Shown piece after piece: positions 1 to 10,294 of a DNA stretch of 64,000 bases. Source of the DNA: Astrocystis sublimbata (lineage: Eukaryota > Ascomycota > Sordariomycetes > Xylariales > Xylariaceae); contig JAJNNY010000098.1 of NCBI GenBank assembly GCA_022453515.1, positions 1 to 64,000 on the forward strand, in the 5' to 3' direction. The notes below the pieces were generated by a model, which ran no database searches, was not told the origin of the DNA, and was given only the letters and a program-made list of their open reading frames with translations. Both the position numbers and the translations under genes were made by a program. The number at the start of each line of letters is the position of its first letter. Positions within the stretch are counted from its first letter, which is position 1.

Positions 1-2176
1 TAACTTCGAGACCTGGTTAAGAAGCTTTCTCTCAACCTGAAGAAACGTCAAATAGTCTTTGTACACGTCACCTCTCAGCGACTCCTCCTCTCTACCTTGC
101 ACGTCCCTTCGGGTGGCAAACTCCAAAACGTTCTTCTTCTTGTGCCGCTCCACCTCCAACCTCTCCAAGCATCGCACCATCGACTTGTATGCGTTGTCCA
201 GCACTCGCTTCAGAGTCCTGGCCTCGTCGAAGAACCAGAAGAAGATAGTCCTATTAGCAGCTCGGTTGTTGTCGCGCGGCACTTCTTGCACCTCTAGGAA
301 ACCTGCCATTTCCATCTCGGCCATCTTGACGTGGACGTCGGGCTTTCTCATGAGTGCCATGGCAGGGAGCGTTTTATCGTCCAGCTTGCCCTTCTCCCTG
401 AGTATTCGAGTGAGCCTTAGTCCTTGGCGTCCGAAGGAGTCTTCTATCATCGTATCCAACTCTACATATCGTAGATTCTGGACGAGTGGATCGAAATCGA
501 CTGTCCACTCATTCTGACCGCAATGACGAACGAAGTGTTGCTTGGCTTCGGTAAGTATGAGCAAGTGCTGGCGCATTTGACAAATTTGGTCCGCACGAGA
601 TGGTTTGCCGTCACCTGAATGGTTGCCATTATGATTCACCCCATTCAGATTTTCTGAACCGTGGCCATGTCCGTTAGTAGGGGCAGCCGGTGTGTGCCCT
701 CCGTTGCGATCATAGTCCTCATCGTCGGAGCCCATGACTTCATCTCCTTCATCAAGGGTTCCCTGGAGCCCCGAGCCCTGAATTTGAGGTGGATACTTTC
801 GAATCTTCTCCGCAAACCGTATGTCAATGTCTTCTTCCGACGCGCTCCCTATACCCGCGAATACATCAACACCAGAACCCAAATGATCGAAAATCTCTTC
901 CGTAGTGACACGGACGCCCGCGAAGTTGGCATGTTCCTCTTCTTCGGTCATGATGGTGTGCTGATCGTGCTGGCATCTGTAGATCTTTCTACATAAAGAG
1001 GCCAGTACGGCGGCGAAAACTTGTGCCGTGGTTTCGCCAACGAAGTCCTCGACGTGTTCTGAGAGCTTTTGATTTCGAAGCTCCACCAGACATTTATCGA
1101 AGTTGAGTCGGACAATGGTATTCGGCTGCAGCAAAGATATTAGTCAAACGGAAATAGCCGAAGAGGGAGGTCGAGGTGCGCACCTCATCCTGCAGGATAG
1201 ATCCTCCACTTTCACCCGCGAAACCACCGGCCATCACTCCGTCGGCCAGCTTTCGGCGTTTGATATTGCTTGGCTCAAACAATGCGCTGTCTTGTAGCTT
1301 TTTTTTCATAGTAGAGCGCTCTGCGCCAATCGCCTTAAGTTGCGAGCGCACCATGGCATCGAACTCGTTCGTGACTTTGGTACCTCGTACACCGTTCTCA
1401 AACTCTTTAGCGCATTCCTGCTCCACGCTGACTTTCAAATCCTGAGGAGATTGTAGCATGCTGGTTGACACAGTCTCAACGACACCGGCAGCAATGAGCT
1501 GTGCCAGGATATTGTACACATCGTCTGCCAGGATAGGCTTCGCGTCGTCTCCCTCGAGTTGCGCTGTACCGTTGCCATTGACGTGGTGCGAGTCGTCGTC
1601 GAACGGGTCGTCGGGGTCCTCATGGTCGTGCTCATTCTCGTGGTCATGGTCGTGATCGTTCTCGAGGTGGTCGTTATTGTTGTTTTTGACTGTTGGACCT
1701 TTGCGACCGTGTTTCAACTTGTGATATCGGACGAGCTCGAAGATCTCAGCATGCCCCAGCATAAGAAGGTCACTGGCAATGTTCTTTGCCATTGGACCAT
1801 ATCTCCTATCGATCACGTCGAGGGTTTTGCCAACCCGAACTAGATGATAGGCGGCTTGGGGATTTGCCTGGTAGGTCGTGTTGCCGGTATCATGGTCGGT
1901 CTGGTAGAAAACGAGATTGTGCTGTACAACAAGAACAAGACCATGGCGAACTTGCTTGGGGTTTAGCGAGGTGGAGAGAGCAAGGTCCCTCACGTTCGAT
2001 CTACCTCTCGCTAAAAGGGCGGCGACTATACGCTATAGGATCGCTCACCGTCAGTACAGCATCGCATAGGAGACACGGATGAGAAGACAGGAGGCACGTA
2101 CAGAGGGCAGTTGTCCGTAGAGCTCACTAACCAGCAGAGTGCAAAGCTCTGCAGCGCTTTTTGTCTGCGAAGCCAT
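1..2176 (-). pseudogene. RPC82: RPC82, left-arm copy (partial, cut by window edge)
   Basis: This is the mirror copy of the complete gene at 4952-7160. Its exons are 2102-2176, 1184-2032 and 1-1125, read on the minus strand. The last 10 codons and the stop lie beyond position 1 and cannot be seen, so it is partial in this window and not proven to be a pseudogene. All visible bases match the right-arm copy, with intact frame and splice sites, so the duplication is either very recent, kept identical by gene conversion, or artefactual. If real, two divergent copies of an essential RNA polymerase III subunit face away from a shared central region of about 2.8 kb. Confidence 0.85.
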
Positions 2177-3420
2177 GGAAGACGAGGTTAGTACAAGTGC
2201 TGCAGTTACCCGTGGGCGGTAAATGAGTGCGCGGTGGGTGACTCACCACCAACATGACGGCGAGGCGATCGTTGGCTGTGCGACGACGGGGGTACGTGGG
2301 CCGGGTGCGAACGCGCGGATGAGGGGAAGGCTTCTAGAGATCCTCTCACTATCTCTAGAGCAGCCACGTTTGCTACCGTGGATTCATTGACGGCCTGTGT
2401 GGGTAGTTGGGGAGGATGGGATGCGCTGCAGCTTGCGCCAAGATCGAGGGTGTTGAGAGAGTTCGGTGGCGCGTCAAATTCAAATAATGTTGAGGTTGAT
2501 TAGAGTCTTCATGGACCGCGAGCTGGAACTTTTTTAGAGGGCGGGGAACTTTTTTTGGCTTAATGCGATTCAAACCTCCGTCCCCCACCGCGCTACTGAC
2601 ATGAGGAGGAGGTACCTTGCAGGCTTGCCTGAACTGACCAGTGACCAGCGCCCACAGTAGATCACCTGGAAGCTGCTGAATGCATATTCAAGATGTTGAG
2701 ATCCTGGAAAATGACGGGACGTTAAGGTTAAAGTAACCTGGAAGTACCTAGCAGCTACAAGAGGTCTGAGATTGCCCCTCGCACCTCACCAACAACCTTA
2801 CCTTACACCTATTATCAAGACCTAAAGGCAGGTAGGTATACAAGACCTTTAACCTTGAATGAAATTGAAAACATGTAGGTAATTACGTAACTTGTGCCAA
2901 CGCCAGTGGAGAATTCTATATGTGTGTTAATCCTAGATTCCAATGCAGTTGAGGTTTTCTTGGTGAGGTTCTAATGGACAGACACCTGCATCTCAGTATT
3001 TAGGTCTGATGAGTTTTGGTGATGCTGCAGATGCCCGGCAACCAAGTAATTACTTAGTACTCAAGGAGGCCAAGCCTCCACGAATTCTCAACAGCTACTC
3101 ATGTTAGCGAAACAACGAGTCATCTCATATCCGATCAAAGGGGTGTTGTAGAGTGTTGCAACTCACGTTTCTTCCTGCAGTGAGATTTGAGACAACATAC
3201 ACCACTTCTACCGTGTAATAAACACCATGCAGTTGCAAGCCAACTGGGCTGTAACCGTTTATGCTCAACACTCCCTTACATCTGAACTGAAACCAATTGG
3301 TCTCATACTGTAATTTGACTCTAAAACATAAAAGGATTGAATACTGTGAAATAGAGACTCAGTTATGCATAGGTAGTATAGAAAGTCGTGAAAGGAAGTT
3401 GATGTGCATAGGTACTTCAG

Positions 3421-3478
3421 GGTTGGTGTTAGGGTTGGCGTTAAGGTTGGCATTAGGGTCAGAGTTAGTATTAGAGTT
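3421..3478 (+). repeat. Degenerate telomere-like 12-bp array, left arm
   Basis: About four and a half units of a 12-bp pattern close to GGTTGGYRTTAG, including two exact TTAGGG hexamers. The G-rich strand runs 5' to 3' towards the palindrome centre. TTAGGG is the telomere repeat of most filamentous ascomycetes; whether this array derives from a telomere is inference, and a chance minisatellite is possible. Confidence 0.6.
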
Positions 3479-3540
3479 TAATTTTATATAGTACACTAGC
3501 TTAATAAAGTATAGATGTTTTAATTTATTTAATATTATAA

Positions 3541-3590
3541 AGTCTAGCTAGGATTTATCCTATAAAGTATAAATCCTAGCTAGACTTTTA
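3541..3590. repeat. Short AT-rich hairpin at the palindrome tip
   Basis: The innermost stem is AGTCTAGCTAGGATTTA with its complement TAAATCCTAGCTAGACT, separated by about 12 nt that are not self-complementary. The loop shows the palindrome is not mathematically perfect. This is the expected shape if a strand folded back on a pre-existing short inverted repeat and was then extended. Confidence 0.8.
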
Positions 3591-3649
3591 TAATATTAAA
3601 TAAATTAAAACATCTATACTTTATTAAGCTAGTGTACTATATAAAATTA

Positions 3650-3707
3650 AACTCTAATACTAACTCTGACCCTAATGCCAACCTTAACGCCAACCCTAAC
3701 ACCAACC
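3650..3707 (-). repeat. Degenerate telomere-like 12-bp array, right arm
   Basis: Exact mirror of the array at 3421-3478. On the plus strand it reads as the C-rich form (CCCTAA-like), so the two arrays sit head to head across about 170 bp of AT-rich sequence. Confidence 0.6.
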
Positions 3708-4951
3708 CTGAAGTACCTATGCACATCAACTTCCTTTCACGACTTTCTATACTACCTATGCATAACTGAGTCTCTATTTCACAGTATTCAATCCTTTTAT
3801 GTTTTAGAGTCAAATTACAGTATGAGACCAATTGGTTTCAGTTCAGATGTAAGGGAGTGTTGAGCATAAACGGTTACAGCCCAGTTGGCTTGCAACTGCA
3901 TGGTGTTTATTACACGGTAGAAGTGGTGTATGTTGTCTCAAATCTCACTGCAGGAAGAAACGTGAGTTGCAACACTCTACAACACCCCTTTGATCGGATA
4001 TGAGATGACTCGTTGTTTCGCTAACATGAGTAGCTGTTGAGAATTCGTGGAGGCTTGGCCTCCTTGAGTACTAAGTAATTACTTGGTTGCCGGGCATCTG
4101 CAGCATCACCAAAACTCATCAGACCTAAATACTGAGATGCAGGTGTCTGTCCATTAGAACCTCACCAAGAAAACCTCAACTGCATTGGAATCTAGGATTA
4201 ACACACATATAGAATTCTCCACTGGCGTTGGCACAAGTTACGTAATTACCTACATGTTTTCAATTTCATTCAAGGTTAAAGGTCTTGTATACCTACCTGC
4301 CTTTAGGTCTTGATAATAGGTGTAAGGTAAGGTTGTTGGTGAGGTGCGAGGGGCAATCTCAGACCTCTTGTAGCTGCTAGGTACTTCCAGGTTACTTTAA
4401 CCTTAACGTCCCGTCATTTTCCAGGATCTCAACATCTTGAATATGCATTCAGCAGCTTCCAGGTGATCTACTGTGGGCGCTGGTCACTGGTCAGTTCAGG
4501 CAAGCCTGCAAGGTACCTCCTCCTCATGTCAGTAGCGCGGTGGGGGACGGAGGTTTGAATCGCATTAAGCCAAAAAAAGTTCCCCGCCCTCTAAAAAAGT
4601 TCCAGCTCGCGGTCCATGAAGACTCTAATCAACCTCAACATTATTTGAATTTGACGCGCCACCGAACTCTCTCAACACCCTCGATCTTGGCGCAAGCTGC
4701 AGCGCATCCCATCCTCCCCAACTACCCACACAGGCCGTCAATGAATCCACGGTAGCAAACGTGGCTGCTCTAGAGATAGTGAGAGGATCTCTAGAAGCCT
4801 TCCCCTCATCCGCGCGTTCGCACCCGGCCCACGTACCCCCGTCGTCGCACAGCCAACGATCGCCTCGCCGTCATGTTGGTGGTGAGTCACCCACCGCGCA
4901 CTCATTTACCGCCCACGGGTAACTGCAGCACTTGTACTAACCTCGTCTTCC

Positions 4952-7160
4952 ATGGCTTCGCAGACAAAAAGCGCTGCAGAGCTTTGCACTCTGCTGGTTA
5001 GTGAGCTCTACGGACAACTGCCCTCTGTACGTGCCTCCTGTCTTCTCATCCGTGTCTCCTATGCGATGCTGTACTGACGGTGAGCGATCCTATAGCGTAT
5101 AGTCGCCGCCCTTTTAGCGAGAGGTAGATCGAACGTGAGGGACCTTGCTCTCTCCACCTCGCTAAACCCCAAGCAAGTTCGCCATGGTCTTGTTCTTGTT
5201 GTACAGCACAATCTCGTTTTCTACCAGACCGACCATGATACCGGCAACACGACCTACCAGGCAAATCCCCAAGCCGCCTATCATCTAGTTCGGGTTGGCA
5301 AAACCCTCGACGTGATCGATAGGAGATATGGTCCAATGGCAAAGAACATTGCCAGTGACCTTCTTATGCTGGGGCATGCTGAGATCTTCGAGCTCGTCCG
5401 ATATCACAAGTTGAAACACGGTCGCAAAGGTCCAACAGTCAAAAACAACAATAACGACCACCTCGAGAACGATCACGACCATGACCACGAGAATGAGCAC
5501 GACCATGAGGACCCCGACGACCCGTTCGACGACGACTCGCACCACGTCAATGGCAACGGTACAGCGCAACTCGAGGGAGACGACGCGAAGCCTATCCTGG
5601 CAGACGATGTGTACAATATCCTGGCACAGCTCATTGCTGCCGGTGTCGTTGAGACTGTGTCAACCAGCATGCTACAATCTCCTCAGGATTTGAAAGTCAG
5701 CGTGGAGCAGGAATGCGCTAAAGAGTTTGAGAACGGTGTACGAGGTACCAAAGTCACGAACGAGTTCGATGCCATGGTGCGCTCGCAACTTAAGGCGATT
5801 GGCGCAGAGCGCTCTACTATGAAAAAAAAGCTACAAGACAGCGCATTGTTTGAGCCAAGCAATATCAAACGCCGAAAGCTGGCCGACGGAGTGATGGCCG
5901 GTGGTTTCGCGGGTGAAAGTGGAGGATCTATCCTGCAGGATGAGGTGCGCACCTCGACCTCCCTCTTCGGCTATTTCCGTTTGACTAATATCTTTGCTGC
6001 AGCCGAATACCATTGTCCGACTCAACTTCGATAAATGTCTGGTGGAGCTTCGAAATCAAAAGCTCTCAGAACACGTCGAGGACTTCGTTGGCGAAACCAC
6101 GGCACAAGTTTTCGCCGCCGTACTGGCCTCTTTATGTAGAAAGATCTACAGATGCCAGCACGATCAGCACACCATCATGACCGAAGAAGAGGAACATGCC
6201 AACTTCGCGGGCGTCCGTGTCACTACGGAAGAGATTTTCGATCATTTGGGTTCTGGTGTTGATGTATTCGCGGGTATAGGGAGCGCGTCGGAAGAAGACA
6301 TTGACATACGGTTTGCGGAGAAGATTCGAAAGTATCCACCTCAAATTCAGGGCTCGGGGCTCCAGGGAACCCTTGATGAAGGAGATGAAGTCATGGGCTC
6401 CGACGATGAGGACTATGATCGCAACGGAGGGCACACACCGGCTGCCCCTACTAACGGACATGGCCACGGTTCAGAAAATCTGAATGGGGTGAATCATAAT
6501 GGCAACCATTCAGGTGACGGCAAACCATCTCGTGCGGACCAAATTTGTCAAATGCGCCAGCACTTGCTCATACTTACCGAAGCCAAGCAACACTTCGTTC
6601 GTCATTGCGGTCAGAATGAGTGGACAGTCGATTTCGATCCACTCGTCCAGAATCTACGATATGTAGAGTTGGATACGATGATAGAAGACTCCTTCGGACG
6701 CCAAGGACTAAGGCTCACTCGAATACTCAGGGAGAAGGGCAAGCTGGACGATAAAACGCTCCCTGCCATGGCACTCATGAGAAAGCCCGACGTCCACGTC
6801 AAGATGGCCGAGATGGAAATGGCAGGTTTCCTAGAGGTGCAAGAAGTGCCGCGCGACAACAACCGAGCTGCTAATAGGACTATCTTCTTCTGGTTCTTCG
6901 ACGAGGCCAGGACTCTGAAGCGAGTGCTGGACAACGCATACAAGTCGATGGTGCGATGCTTGGAGAGGTTGGAGGTGGAGCGGCACAAGAAGAAGAACGT
7001 TTTGGAGTTTGCCACCCGAAGGGACGTGCAAGGTAGAGAGGAGGAGTCGCTGAGAGGTGACGTGTACAAAGACTATTTGACGTTTCTTCAGGTTGAGAGA
7101 AAGCTTCTTAACCAGGTCTCGAAGTTAGATGACCTCGTTTCTATCTTTCAGGACTTCTGA
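4952..7160 (+). CDS. RPC82: DNA-directed RNA polymerase III subunit RPC3/RPC82
   Basis: Three exons, 4952-5026, 5096-5944 and 6003-7160, give 693 aa. The introns (69 and 58 nt) have GT/AG ends and CTGAC or CTAAT branch sites. The product is the C82 subunit of the RNA polymerase III trimer (C82/C34/C31) that binds DNA around the start site and is needed to initiate tRNA and 5S transcription in the nucleus. Exon 1 encodes MASQTKSAAELCTLLVSELY, and exon 2 opens with RIVAALLARGRSNVRDLALS, matching the first winged-helix domain; further winged helices and a C-terminal coiled coil follow. A His/Asp/Glu/Asn-rich low-complexity stretch at about residues 138-177 and an acidic to Asn/His-rich loop around residues 435-490 are insertions between domains. 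The right arm of the palindrome covers all but the last 11 codons. Family assignment is from recognised conserved blocks; the splice joins are inferred. Confidence 0.9.
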
Positions 7161-7963
7161 GCTTGTATCAAGCCAGAAAAGCCAACGAGTCAAAACAAGA
7201 CTCGGTTTGCATTGCATGGCGGCGTTCGGCTAGATGGCTATTTGATAGCTGTCTGATCAGTTTTGTATAATATGGCTAGCTATTGCTATTTCCTTTCCAA
7301 ATATAGCTAGCCTCTGAACATCAAAAGTGGTGGCCAGGAATTGTTTTGAGGCTGATTCAAGACGGTTGTATCCTATCCGGTCACTTGAATAAGTCTATAC
7401 CATGCGCCCACATTAAGAACGATATGCGCTCAAACAATTGCTGAGATCTCAGTGATTCACGTAAATAGAACCCCTTGATACTAGGTAGAGGCATGTTGTG
7501 ACAAGATGGCCGAGAATAGTAACGAAAGGTACCCCAAATCTTGCAATTGGACGCGATGTCTGATTATTGCTTCTATCTCCATAGCGGGTAGAGTCAGGAA
7601 CAGCACCTAGGTACGTGCCTACCTAGGAAGGGGACCTATGTGGGGTACGGATGAGCTTGCGCCTAAGATAGCGGGCAGCTCTAGCCGGTTCAGACGGGGT
7701 TCAGCGGCCAAGATGACCCCTGTTCAGCGATTTCGCCAGTGTAAAAGATTATCGATATGACAAAACCCCCCCAGTACGTGGGAATTTTTGCTCTCGCAGC
7801 GCATCTCGACTCCGAACCCGCCTTCATTCATTAACTGGGTACCGAACGCTCGCTGCTTGGGCTTGTCTATATCGTCCATCGGTTTCTTTTCAGAGTACCT
7901 TTATTCTATCTTTAATTTTAATTATCAGCGGCCGAAGTGTCCTGATCTCCGCAAGAAATCGCA
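7161..7963. other. Intergenic, RPC82 to GGC1
   Basis: Holds the 3' stem-loop and, near 7606-7630, the motif CACCTAGGTACGTGCCTACC followed by TAGGAAGG. The last 200 bases are likely GGC1 promoter and leader, including a pyrimidine- and AT-rich stretch at about 7890-7930. No gene seen. Confidence 0.6.
7274..7312 (+). other. Stem-loop in the RPC82 3' region
   Basis: A perfect 10-bp inverted repeat (GGCTAGCTAT with ATAGCTAGCC) separated by 19 nt, about 115 bases after the RPC82 stop and outside the palindrome. It could form a hairpin in the 3' UTR. No function can be assigned. Confidence 0.5.
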
Positions 7964-9271
7964 ATGGCGCCCATGGTATCTGGCAAGGAGAAGGAGTCAG
8001 GTGTGGCTCGAATCTTGGGGTCTGGTATGGGTCGCAATATGGGCCTCTCTTCTTGAAATCCTCTAATTTTGTTGTAGGCTCTGCCGGTATCGCCGAATTG
8101 GCTGTCTTCCACCCTGTGCGTGTCGATGAACGAACCGAGACGGTCGATCCATGACTGACATAGTGAAGGTTGACACAATCGCGAAGCGACTGATGAGCAA
8201 CCAGTCAAGGGTATGAGCAAACATCGCGGGCTAAAGGGTCATTAATGAGGAATGCTGTTGCTAAAAGATACCCAAGATCGCAAACTCGGCTCAATTGAAC
8301 TCGGTTATCTTCAAGGACATGGCCTCTGCTTCTGCTGGAAAGAAATTCTTCTCCCTGTTCCCTGGTCTAGGATACGCCGCAGGATATAAAGTAGGTGCAC
8401 TATCTACCAAGAGGGACCGGGTTGCGTGTCTAACCAACACATCAGGTCTCGCAAAGAATCTACAAGTACGGTGGTCAGCCGGTTGCGCGCGACTTCCTAG
8501 CAAAGCACTACGGCAAGGACTTTGAGGGCGCTTTCGGCAAGAAGACTGGCAAGGCCATCATGCACTCGACAGCCGGAAGGTAAAAGTAACCAAGCCAGCC
8601 CATGTTGACCTGTCACTGACATTTGGTAGTCTGATCGGTATTGGCGAGATCGTCCTCCTACCCCTCGATGTATTGAAGATCAAGCGACAAACAAACCCCG
8701 AGGCGTTCCGTGGCCGAGGCATCGTGAAAATTGTTGCCGACGAGGGATTCGGTCTATACAGAGGTTGGGGCTGGACAGCCGCACGAAACGCTCCCGGTTC
8801 ATTTGCGGTATGTGGTTGCTGCCGGCGCCGACGGGTGATGAAGATCTAACAGGGAATAGCTTTTCGGTGGCTCGGCATTCACCAAGGAATACGTTTTCGC
8901 TCTCGAAGATTACAACAAGGCGTCGTGGTTCCAGAACTTCATCGCATCCATCGCCGGTGCCTCGGCATCTCTTGTTGTCTCGGCGCCGTTGGATGTCATC
9001 AAGACCCGTATCCAAAACAGGAACTTCGAGAACCCCGAGAGTGGATTCCGGATTCTGTCTAACATGGCGAAGAACGAGGGAATGACTAGTTTCTTCAAGG
9101 GATTGACACCTAAAGTAAGTCTGACCAGCTGCGCTACACTTGGCTATCAGCGTATTATAGCAGTATCGCTGACAAATCTACTCGTAGCTGCTCATGACCG
9201 GGCCCAAGCTTGTCTTCTCATTCTGGCTCGCCCAGACACTGATCCCAGCATTTGACAGCATGATGAAATAA
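7964..9271 (+). CDS. GGC1: Mitochondrial GTP/GDP carrier (mitochondrial carrier family)
   Basis: Eight exons: 7964-8024, 8078-8115, 8169-8210, 8268-8390, 8446-8579, 8630-8807, 8860-9114 and 9188-9271, giving 304 aa. All seven introns are GT/AG, 50-73 nt. The product belongs to the six-helix SLC25 family of the inner mitochondrial membrane. The signature motifs are visible: HPVDTIAKRL in repeat 1, LPLDVLKIKR in repeat 2 and APLDVIKTRI in repeat 3. Blocks such as LFPGLGYAAGYK, YRGWGWTAARNAPGSFALFG and GLTPKLLMTGPKLVFSF match yeast Ggc1 (Yhm1/Shm1), which imports GTP in exchange for GDP and affects mitochondrial iron handling. The length is typical. The many small exons are common for fungal carrier genes. 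Substrate is inferred from the family match; exon 3's end is the least certain join. Confidence 0.93.
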
Positions 9272-10294
9272 ACGGAGGATAGACTAGAGGAACGCTGAAC
9301 GGAAAATGTATGAGTAAACACCAGGGTATGCGGTATAGTGCGTGTATATAATAGGTAAAGCCGGCGTTGGCAAGGGATATCCTCGAATTCTGGAATGGGG
9401 AATTTGCCATCTGGGGGAACCTAGATATCAGGAAGCACTCGACTCACAGATATTATAATAGAGAGACAAATCAGAAAGAAGTTCAAAATAAGGGTAAACC
9501 TCGAAGCCTGCTGGGTACGCCAGTATAAGTGCGCCGCAAATCAGCTACGTGCCATAGCCTCAATCGTTCAACGATAGAGAGTAGGCACTCTTGCGTTTCT
9601 CTTTGTTTTTGACATATAACCAGCCCGCTACCTACCTGGATCTGCAAAGCTACCTAAGCTTGGAGCTTCCTCTAATATCTAAGGTACGAGTAGTAAGTAG
9701 CAATGCTGGTGAATTGGCGCCAAAGTGAATGTTTGGGATGCACTGGGAGTGGAGCTGGACTATGCGCTGCTTGTTGGTAGCACCAATTGACTTCAATGTT
9801 GCCAAGAAGGTGGCATACTTGCAGGGGCCTTGGCTGCAGCCATGGCACTAGAGCGATAGCGGGCGGGACAAACCTGGGATGATCTGATAGTGGCCCCAGC
9901 GGTGGTTGCCCGGGCAGCGGCTGGGTGACGTTGCAGCAGCGCGACGATTGGCCAGCTGTCAGAGTTTGTTTGTCTACATTGGGCTACGTCCCGCTGGCCA
10001 TCAATAGACCCAGCGCATAGCACCAAGGCCCGTCTGTGTACTTGTTGTATATACACCCACACGATCCTGCTCGCTCCGTCATCCCAATCTCCCTCCAACA
10101 TCAATCTCACCAAGATTACTATTTTAGTATTTTTGATCAAGTCCAATTGCACGAGTCTCCGGCGAGGAGGCTTCTGCAAGGCTTGCAAGCACACATCTCC
10201 ATCGAAACACACGGCAGCGCCGATTCGACTTTAGACATCTGCATGCCAGTCGTTATTCTGCAGTTGATACATCACCACATTCTGTTTTTACGAG
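9272..10294. other. Intergenic, GGC1 to coiled-coil gene
   Basis: No gene supported. The last 250 bases look like promoter and leader of the next gene: GC-rich blocks, then a T-rich run ATTTTAGTATTTTTGATC and the start at 10295. Open frames on the minus strand here lack any motif. Confidence 0.6.

Larger units (their letters stand above)
2177..4951. other. Central non-coding part of the palindrome between the two RPC82 copies
   Basis: No supportable gene. It holds the mirrored RPC82 upstream regions, two telomere-like arrays, and an AT-rich tip at about 3481-3650. The mirrored open frames of 62, 64 and 71 codons have no recognisable motif, and three of them lie over the repeat array. A tract rich in A next to a GC-rich block, about 330-430 bases before each RPC82 start, and the motif CTAACCTCGTC just before each ATG could be promoter or leader elements, but I cannot assign them. 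Confidence 0.7.
1..7127. repeat. Giant near-perfect palindrome (inverted repeat)
   Basis: Position 1 pairs with 7127 and the reverse complement continues inward to a centre near 3564. Every feature at x in the left arm has its twin at 7128-x: the RPC82 exons, the 62- and 71-codon open frames, and the telomere-like arrays. The only asymmetry I found is at the tip: a loop of about 12 nt near 3558-3569, plus a one-base length difference in the A/T run just outside it. The arms extend exactly to the window edge, so the real arm length is at least 3.56 kb and may be greater. Sequence to the right of 7127 is unique within the window. It may be a real fold-back duplication or an assembly or library fold-back. 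Confidence 0.97.

Noticed and set aside
2373..2588. 71-codon frame in both arms (also at 4540-4755)
   Set aside because: Low-complexity, upstream of RPC82, no start context or domain; more likely promoter or leader.
3265..3863. Mirrored open frames of 62 and 64 codons near the palindrome centre
   Set aside because: They lie over telomere-like repeats and AT-rich DNA, have no motif, and exist in pairs only because of the palindrome.
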